64,000 nucleotides of DNA from Pseudoalteromonas sp. MMG010. GTDB taxonomy: Bacteria; Pseudomonadota; Gammaproteobacteria; Enterobacterales; Alteromonadaceae. How positions within the stretch are numbered: position 1 is the stretch's first letter; the number at the start of each line of letters is the position of its first letter. The stretch is taken from positions 186,001 through 250,000 of the forward strand of contig NZ_JAGJEG010000002.1 of assembly GCF_018100905.1 (NCBI RefSeq). The letters run 5' to 3'. Below the pieces are notes generated by a model. The model had not been told where the DNA came from. It did no database searches and saw nothing but the letters and a program-made list of their open reading frames with translations. The position numbers and the translations under genes are program-made. Below are positions 58,564-64,000 of this stretch, piece after piece.

Positions 58564-58591
58564 AGTGTGTCGTGTTTACCAGTGTGTCGTG
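58564..58591. repeat. 11-bp direct repeat in porin leader
   Basis: AGTGTGTCGTG occurs at 58564-58574 and 58581-58591, a 17-bp period, just upstream of the porin ribosome site. It may be a regulator site, for example for the SorC-type protein. Confidence 0.6.
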
Positions 58592-58895
58592 GGCAGTAAA
58601 TGCAAAAGCGAACTAAATTGCATATATGTGTATCGGCCCATCTGTTGAGCATATTCCCAAAAAACGATATTTGAGTCAATATCTTTAATTACATTTATTT
58701 TACATTGTCGAGATTTAATAACTAACTTACTGTTATTAAAGTAATTAAAATAAAAATTGAGAGCGTTTTATTTTGCTAATGTAAATAATAGGAGAAAGAA
58801 ACAGGAAATTTAATGAAGGTTGTTAACTTAAATGTGGTTTTTCTCAATCAGTTCTGGAATGAGGCATTATGTATAGCGAGGTGTTGTAGATGCGG

Positions 58896-58950
58896 ACTTC
58901 TTATACCAACTAGGCAGCCAATGAGTTACATTTTAGCTCTAATAAGAAGT
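58896..58950. repeat. Inverted repeat at cassette edge (outer)
   Basis: ACTTCTTAT at 58896-58904 and ATAAGAAGT at 58942-58950, perfect 9-bp arms, 37 bp apart. Confidence 0.65.
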
Positions 58951-58959
58951 GTTTTATGA

Positions 58960-59030
58960 GTAAAGAGCCGTTTAACCAATCAATTAATATTTTCTTGAGC
59001 TAATCTCAATAAGTGGTTATAGCTCTTTAC
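58960..59030. repeat. Inverted repeat at cassette edge (middle)
   Basis: GTAAAGAGC at 58960-58968 and GCTCTTTAC at 59022-59030, with a smaller hairpin TTGAG / CTCAA nested inside (58995-59009). Confidence 0.65.
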
Positions 59031-59049
59031 CGAATTTCGGCTTAGTGCC

Positions 59050-59060
59050 ATTAGCGGACA
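59050..59060. repeat. 11-bp direct repeat, left copy
   Basis: ATTAGCGGACA, identical to the copy at 63077-63087. The two copies bracket the three-gene cassette. Confidence 0.5.
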
Positions 59061-59081
59061 GTGGTAACACTGTAATTTGCA

Positions 59082-59129
59082 GCGAGCAAAGCGAGTCCGA
59101 CAGAATTGCCTCGTTAAAGCTTTGCTCGC
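59082..59129. repeat. Inverted repeat just after the HerA gene stop
   Basis: GCGAGCAAAGC at 59082-59092 and GCTTTGCTCGC at 59119-59129, perfect 11-bp arms with a 26-bp spacer. It begins 14 bp beyond the HerA stop on the minus strand and may serve as its terminator. Confidence 0.75.
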
Positions 59130-59142
59130 CAACATTACTGAA

Positions 59143-60966
59143 TTACTCCCCCGTAGTTCCACACCATCGATTTACAATTGTCATTAAGTCAGCTTCTTGG
59201 ATCGCGTCATTCGACCATCCACTTGCAAATTTAATATCGTTAGAATTGGGTAATTGTTCAGGTGATAGCTCTCGAATTCGAATTCTACTTGGAAGTGCTG
59301 CGGCCTCACCAACAAATATAGCTTCTCGTCTTGTAAGGGCTGATAACATTTTGGTTAAACCGCTTAAGCTATCAGGTAAAAACTTTGATACATGCTCTTG
59401 ATCACTGGAATTCGACAACCTAAGAACAATCCAAGAGTTACACTGAGAAAGAACTGTACTTTCAACATCCGAAGGCCTTTGAGAAATAAGACCTAGCCCT
59501 AGCCCGTATTTTCGACCTTCTTTTGCAATCCGTCGAATAGCATCTTGAGCTTCTTTATATTGTGCTTCGCCATGATTCGGGACATAACGATGTGCTTCTT
59601 CACAGACAAATAGTACAGGGTCTTTCTCTCTTTCATCCCTTGTTTGCCAGAGCTTGTATTGAAATAGAAGGCGAGATATTAATGCTGTCAACGGTCCGGC
59701 TACTTCGTTTGGGAGACCTGATATATCGATAATACGGATATCTTTCCCATCCGCTTCACCTACAAATTGTGACAATATTTCCTGTAGCTTAGGCGAAGAC
59801 TCCTCAGTATATTCTTTCAATAAAAAACTAAGTTGAGGGTTGGAACGAAGGACTTTGAGTTTTTTAAGTATATTATCAACTTTATCTCGGCCTACAGATG
59901 CCGCTAAATGATCTTGTTTCCCCGCCTTACGGCCCTGAACCTTGTCAATGTGCTTTACAAATTGTGTCAACTTAAACGGAACTGGCTTATCTCTATCAAA
60001 ATTCAAAACCTGCTCTTCAGTTTTATCGACGCTGAGTGCTGCTTCAGCCCCTCCATTTGGCTCTGCTCCGATATCCTGAACATATCCGGCTTCAAGTAAT
60101 CTAGCGTAAGTGATTGCCTCGTAAATAATATTGTTTTGAGATGTAGCCTCGTGTTCAGTCTTACCAATAATCAATGATCTCAATTCATCACTAGACATCA
60201 GCCAATAAGGCAATTTTAAAAGCTCTGCTTCATGATCGACTACAGAAGCATCATTATATGCTCGGTATACTTTTGCCCTATCACCAAAAGCACTAGCATA
60301 TTCACCATGTGGATCAATCATTACAATTCTGGGCTTCAATGTTGTACCTTCTGGCTCATGATCTAAAACAGAATGTAAAATTGAAGCAACTGTTCCTGAT
60401 TTACCGGAACCTGTAGACCCTAATATTGCAAAGTGATGACCAAAGAGTTTATCAATATTTGCTCTGCATATTGCATTGTTACCACCGATGTAATTACCTA
60501 TGGGTACCATAGGAGTGATGGCTTCATCTTGAGCATTCGATTCCGCAGCTTTATATACAGCCTCTAGTTCATCATTAAGGCAGATATAAGCACTTTGAAG
60601 GGGCAAGGGATAAGTCTCAACACCACGGGAAAAATGAAGTTGAGAATTTTTGTTAGACCATATTCCTTGACCAAACAAGTCAGCTTCTAAAATACGAGCA
60701 TCATCCGCAGCATTAATTATTTGACTAGTGTCATCAGAAATCAACTCTGATCTCATTTTAAGCGACCTAACAAAAGCAAATAGTAGCTTTCTGCCAAAAT
60801 GAACTTTAATGATACTACCCATTTGGCCCACGGAATAAACTTGCCCATCAACAGCACGAATCAATTCGTTCACATTATCATCAATTTCTATACGTAAATT
60901 ATTACCGGATACCTCAATAATTTTCCCGATTTTTAGCTCTGTCCTTGCTTGGAAAACATTATTCAT
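59143..60966 (-). CDS. herA: HerA-type ATPase/translocase of a SIR2-HerA defence cassette
   Basis: A 607-residue HerA/FtsK-superfamily ATPase (DUF87). The N-terminal HAS-barrel-like part (1-110) is followed by Walker A GSTGSGKS (183-190), Walker B region IDPHGEY (217-223), CEEAHRY (455-461) and SQRPSDVESTVLSQ (495-508). In known Sir2-HerA systems HerA forms a hexamer that binds a SIR2 oligomer and is needed for anti-phage activity. Its start overlaps the SIR2 gene stop by 4 bases, so the two proteins are coupled. Family call is firm; defence role follows from established Sir2-HerA systems. Confidence 0.92.
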   Translation of the reverse strand: MNNVFQARTELKIGKIIEVSGNNLRIEIDDNVNELIRAVDGQVYSVGQMGSIIKVHFGRKLLFAFVRSLKMRSELISDDTSQIINAADDARILEADLFGQGIWSNKNSQLHFSRGVETYPLPLQSAYICLNDELEAVYKAAESNAQDEAITPMVPIGNYIGGNNAICRANIDKLFGHHFAILGSTGSGKSGTVASILHSVLDHEPEGTTLKPRIVMIDPHGEYASAFGDRAKVYRAYNDASVVDHEAELLKLPYWLMSSDELRSLIIGKTEHEATSQNNIIYEAITYARLLEAGYVQDIGAEPNGGAEAALSVDKTEEQVLNFDRDKPVPFKLTQFVKHIDKVQGRKAGKQDHLAASVGRDKVDNILKKLKVLRSNPQLSFLLKEYTEESSPKLQEILSQFVGEADGKDIRIIDISGLPNEVAGPLTALISRLLFQYKLWQTRDEREKDPVLFVCEEAHRYVPNHGEAQYKEAQDAIRRIAKEGRKYGLGLGLISQRPSDVESTVLSQCNSWIVLRLSNSSDQEHVSKFLPDSLSGLTKMLSALTRREAIFVGEAAALPSRIRIRELSPEQLPNSNDIKFASGWSNDAIQEADLMTIVNRWCGTTGE

Positions 60967-62153
60967 GATACGTCCCCTGTTTTTATGAATTGAGTTAGTC
61001 CATCAAAACGCCACCATGTATATTTACTATCATCAGATTCAGCCAAAGGAGTTGTTGAATTATGATAAATTCCCAATTCACCAGCGACATACACTCTAGA
61101 ACCAATCTTAGGACAGCAAAGCCAAGCATCTAAGGTTTTATTAATAACGACTCCACCTTTCGGTGCTTCTTGAATAAAAGCAATAACTGTCGTTTGGTTA
61201 GCTTCACTTCTTAACGCACTTTCTATTTCAGCGTTAATATGGTCATCCCCAAAGCTGTAGCCACAAGTAATTAATGTATTTTGCTGACCATTCATGAGAG
61301 TTTTTCGTAAACCTAGAAATAAACTGGCAAATGGATCTTTCTGCGTTTCTACATATTTTGTTGCTTGAGGGTAAATCATAATATTTGCAGGGTCTGATAA
61401 ATATTTAGTTCCATACCGTGCACGCACTAGCCCTAAATTATTATCTCGGTGCCAATCTATCGAACCATGTAGTTTATATAGATGATAGGTATTTGAATCT
61501 ATAGCGGTATTTGAAAACTCTTTTTCGGCATTCCAAAAACCTACAGCACCTCCTGAAAATCCATCGCATACAACTTTTTTGTGTAGAGCTAAGGCATCCT
61601 CTAGTAATGTGTCGTAATTAGTAGTAAAAAATGTTGTTTTTGAGCGTCGCTCTAGATTTGATTGGCTAATCAATAATGCTTCTATAAATTCAAAATGAGG
61701 TTTTATTTCAATAATTGGATTTTCTGCTTTGCCAACTTCCTCTTCTACCCCGTAGTTAGCATTGGCACCCACATATCCATATCTAATAATCCCACCAATA
61801 GCCTTAATGATTTCTAGATATAGCTGTTTTAACTCATCAGATGTATAACTATTAGCGCCAAGGTATGCGGTTTTTTGTTTTGAGCGCTCCGCGATAGCGA
61901 GCAGATCACCTAAGTGGCTCAAGTAATGTTCAACATGGCAGTCTTCGGTTAGGTCCTCTTTTAAAGAAGCCAAAATATTTTTTTCTTTAGCACCTGAATA
62001 TTCTTGGATGATTTCCTCAACGCGATTAGTCAATGGATACATCAAAGGTATTTTTGAACCGAAGCTTATTCCAGCCCCAAAAAGCCAATTTTGTCTGCTT
62101 TGCGAGCTTAAAAGCTGCTTCAAGTTTTCCAATCTATTGTTAAATTCTTCCAT
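60963..62153 (-). CDS. SIR2-domain protein (NADase-type effector) of defence cassette
   Basis: A 396-residue SIR2_2-type protein. The NAD-binding motif is LFGAGIS (24-30), then FFTTNYDTLLEDAL (175-188) with the Asn-Asp pair, catalytic His229 in YKLHGSIDW, and CGYSFGDDHIN (297-307). This is the pattern of SIR2 effectors that hydrolyse NAD on phage infection, unlike deacetylase sirtuins. The last 80 residues are a C-terminal extension with no recognised motif. It follows the Ntn-hydrolase gene by 58 bp and is coupled to herA. Confidence 0.92.
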   Translation of the reverse strand: MEEFNNRLENLKQLLSSQSRQNWLFGAGISFGSKIPLMYPLTNRVEEIIQEYSGAKEKNILASLKEDLTEDCHVEHYLSHLGDLLAIAERSKQKTAYLGANSYTSDELKQLYLEIIKAIGGIIRYGYVGANANYGVEEEVGKAENPIIEIKPHFEFIEALLISQSNLERRSKTTFFTTNYDTLLEDALALHKKVVCDGFSGGAVGFWNAEKEFSNTAIDSNTYHLYKLHGSIDWHRDNNLGLVRARYGTKYLSDPANIMIYPQATKYVETQKDPFASLFLGLRKTLMNGQQNTLITCGYSFGDDHINAEIESALRSEANQTTVIAFIQEAPKGGVVINKTLDAWLCCPKIGSRVYVAGELGIYHNSTTPLAESDDSKYTWWRFDGLTQFIKTGDVS

Positions 62154-62211
62154 AAGTTTCTCTCAATATTTTCGCTATAGAATACTCAATTAGGTGCAGG
62201 TGTGAATCGCA

Positions 62212-63048
62212 TTAACGCTCAAATCCAATTCTAGTTAGAATACTACCTTGTAGATTATACAAACCACTTGGTTTACCTATCCCGTTGTTTCCTATACTTG
62301 TTTCACTCTCAATTACACTATTAAGAAACCGAAATATTTTTTCTGAGGGTTTTTCTTCACCTTCACATTGCGCTAACTCAATTAGAGCATCGTCTTTAAA
62401 TTTCTTTGCGCCAATTACTGCTAGTTCATTTTGATTAACTCTGGTTATCTCAACTTTAGCTCCTAACTCTTGGTCTGGAACAATTTCATATTGATATAAA
62501 TGATACTCTCGGGTTTGAGGACATTGCACACCTAAAATAAACTCTGCCTGATAAGCAGTAAACAACCGGCTCATAGAGCAATGCTCTCTAGCTTTGTTTA
62601 ATACTGCTTCAATAGAATGGCAGATTACTTGAGATACATACTCGGCGGTCAAAATTGTGTCTAAGTGACTATCTAAAAACATAGAGTCGTCATAATCAGT
62701 TTGTCTTAGGTGCTTATTAGTTTCACAAGACATCACTATTTGATAACTATCATTGTAATAAGTAGGAAATAGCTCTGTTAAATGGTTCTTCATTGAATTA
62801 ATCAGATGCTGAGCAACTAAAGAGCTTCCAGCAAACGCAACACTACAAGCACCTTGATAACTATTGCCTGAGTAACCATTAAACCACTCACCACAAAAAT
62901 TTAATCCTTTAACACGAATTGGAATCTCAATTACTTTTTTAAAGCCTTTAACTAAGACATGGTTGTTCTGTGTGATATGGGAGTCTGATGCAAAATAAAT
63001 CCCTTCTTCAAATCCTCCTGAACTATGACCAGCAAGTACAAGTGTCAT
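62212..63048 (-). CDS. Proteasome/HslV-like Ntn hydrolase at head of SIR2-HerA cassette
   Basis: A 278-residue protein beginning MTLVLAG; Met removal would expose Thr2 as an N-terminal nucleophile. The segment GIYFASDSHIT...KGFKKV parallels HslV (AGDGQAT...KGNVKKV). With a 4-residue longer first loop, Thr2, Asp22 and Lys38 fall on proteasome Thr1, Asp17 and Lys33. CSVAFAGSSLVAQHLI and AVIGAKKFKDDALIEL also suit the fold. It may be a peptidase related to HslV, proteasome beta or Anbu. A strong AAAGGAG site supports the start. The same strand and close spacing put it in one operon with SIR2 and herA. Its role is unknown; protease activation or toxin control are guesses. Confidence 0.72.
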   Translation of the reverse strand: MTLVLAGHSSGGFEEGIYFASDSHITQNNHVLVKGFKKVIEIPIRVKGLNFCGEWFNGYSGNSYQGACSVAFAGSSLVAQHLINSMKNHLTELFPTYYNDSYQIVMSCETNKHLRQTDYDDSMFLDSHLDTILTAEYVSQVICHSIEAVLNKAREHCSMSRLFTAYQAEFILGVQCPQTREYHLYQYEIVPDQELGAKVEITRVNQNELAVIGAKKFKDDALIELAQCEGEEKPSEKIFRFLNSVIESETSIGNNGIGKPSGLYNLQGSILTRIGFER

Positions 63049-63658
63049 TTAAACTCCTTTGGCTGCTAACATCTTTATTAGCGGACACTTTCCCTATTTT
63101 GCGCGAAAACGTCCTTATTTCATGAGCTTCTATTAATAGCAAATAGTGTAAGTTATTGCCACCTATAAATATTAAGCCTAGTAAAGGTTATTTTAAAAGT
63201 GATAGTTTTCTCTGAGGATTACTGAGCTAACTATAGCTCCCCCTGAATGACCGCTATTCGCTTATAACCGCCTTACTACATCTTTAGTGCAGAACATGGC
63301 TTTAAGGGCACTCTTAATATGTACTATAATAAAAACCGCTATCCGTACTATATTAAGTTCAAAAAAAGATACTGGATTAACGTATTAGCCACACTTAAAT
63401 TTCAACACCTATGAGAAAAACATAAATTAGATAAAAACCACCTCCTCTGTAGCCCTTGCTAAATTAACTATGTCACTACACACATGGCCCACTATTTCAG
63501 CTCTGTGAAAAACCATTCCAAAACCGAATGAGAAAGCACATAAATACAAACCAATACCGATAAAAGTGGCGGTATAAAAACGTGTGATGAGTACTGTATA
63601 AATTTTCTTGTGGTTAGCTGGCGGTTAGCTTAGTATAAAATTCACATTTTGAATTATT
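63049..63658. other. Noncoding region between cassette and response regulator
   Basis: About 610 bp. The first 60 bp must hold the cassette promoter. No long ORF: the best plus-strand frame (63263-63412) has no good start and no recognised similarity. A short direct repeat GGTTAGCT occurs near 63612-63631. It may be the remains of an earlier gene, but I cannot support one. Confidence 0.5.
63077..63087. repeat. 11-bp direct repeat, right copy
   Basis: ATTAGCGGACA, 29 bp upstream of the Ntn-hydrolase start, identical to 59050-59060. Confidence 0.5.
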
Positions 63659-64000
63659 ATGTTGTATCAAAACATGGAATTTGTACGTCCTTTAGAGCCT
63701 ATTTTAATCATTGATGATGTAAAAGAAAGTTATGATGAACTTAATACTATTTTAACTAATCAAGGCTTTGAAAATATATTTGAATGTTGTGATGTATCGC
63801 AAGTTAAATCTACAATCCACAGTAAATTACCAAAAGTTATTTTTTTAGATATCGATCTGCCTAGTACGCATTGTGATGAAATAATTGCGTATGTTAATGA
63901 ACATTTCCCAACGGTTTTCATTGTAATGTGCAGTGGACATAATAGTTTAGAAGTGGTGCAAAATAGTTGGGAGATTGTTGCAAAAGAGTTTTTAGAAAAA
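63659..64000 (+). CDS. CheY-like response regulator (partial, C-terminus beyond window)
   Basis: The first 114 residues of a receiver domain, open to the window end. The acidic pair is ILIIDDV, the phospho-acceptor Asp in VIFLDIDLP, the conserved Ser/Thr position in VMCSGHNS and probably the Lys in KEFLEK. Start at 63659 or Met6 (63674). Whether an output domain follows cannot be seen. Confidence 0.85.
   Translation, partial: MLYQNMEFVRPLEPILIIDDVKESYDELNTILTNQGFENIFECCDVSQVKSTIHSKLPKVIFLDIDLPSTHCDEIIAYVNEHFPTVFIVMCSGHNSLEVVQNSWEIVAKEFLEK

Larger units (their letters stand above)
58548..59142. other. Noncoding region between porin and defence cassette, rich in inverted repeats
   Basis: The first half is the porin control region. 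The second half (58896-59129) contains several nested inverted repeats, listed separately. Small open frames across it are not convincing. Confidence 0.65.

Noticed and set aside
58548..58679. 44-codon N-terminal extension of the porin
   Set aside because: The ATG at 58547 has a ribosome site and is followed by a normal signal peptide. The extension covers the leader and its direct repeats.
58980..59162. Minus-strand 60-residue ORF after the HerA gene
   Set aside because: It overlaps the end of herA and reads through the inverted repeats. It has no ribosome site or recognisable domain. More likely a by-product of the repeats.
63263..63412. Plus-strand open frame of about 50 codons upstream of the response regulator
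   Set aside because: No in-frame start with a ribosome site near its beginning and no recognised similarity. It may be chance or a remnant.

Overview
The window looks like a chromosomal segment of a marine gammaproteobacterium of the Alteromonadales, most likely Pseudoalteromonas or a close relative. This is inferred from the AT-rich composition, the gene order serC-aroA-cmk-rpsA-ihfB-lapA-lapB-pyrF, close similarity of many housekeeping proteins to their enterobacterial counterparts, and a LiuR-type regulator. No rRNA, tRNA, insertion sequence, CRISPR array or prophage was recognised.

Layout. 1-2.0 kb: a ZnuD-like TonB receptor with His/Asp/Glu-rich loops behind a Zur-box-like site. 2.2-4.2 kb: small proteins and an aspartate-nucleophile alpha/beta hydrolase. 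4.3-8.2 kb: the class Ia ribonucleotide reductase operon nrdA-nrdB-yfaE, with two NrdR-like boxes exactly 31 bp apart and a perfect DnaA box upstream. 8.4-12.7 kb: a phosphatase and ubiG, divergent from gyrA. 12.8-20.3 kb: the conserved serC to pyrF block, with a structured rpsA leader. 20.4-24.2 kb: a small secreted protein, a CvfB-like protein, a DEAD-box helicase and trhO. 24.3-31.4 kb: a BCCT transporter, asnB, pxpB-pxpC and a three-domain MsrA-thioredoxin-MsrB protein. 31.7-36.5 kb: LysR and MerR/LiuR regulators flanking a possible small RNA, asnS, a small P-loop kinase and a Vat-type acetyltransferase.

36.5-41 kb is an iron(III) ABC importer (fbpABC type) preceded by a co-directional helical periplasmic protein and a strong Fur-box match. 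41.1-46.3 kb is the biotin locus: bioA divergent from bioBFCD, around a BirA-operator-like site that overlaps the start of bioA. 46.3-51.2 kb holds accessory genes: an FAD oxidoreductase, glyoxalase I, a secreted Calx-beta protein and a GNAT acetyltransferase. 51.2-51.8 kb is noncoding with short tandem duplications. 51.8-58.5 kb is a polyol-type ABC import locus (SmoEFGK/MtlEFGK-like) with its own porin and a SorC-family regulator. Several hairpins divide it into separately tuned transcript segments.

58.9-63.1 kb is the most unusual part. A compact three-gene cassette encodes, in transcription order, a proteasome/HslV-like Ntn hydrolase, a SIR2-domain protein and a HerA-type ATPase. SIR2 plus HerA is an established anti-phage pair. 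The upstream Ntn hydrolase, with recognisable Thr/Asp/Lys catalytic positions, is a partner I do not recall being described. The cassette is bordered by nested inverted repeats and by an 11-bp direct repeat. The window ends inside a CheY-like response regulator.
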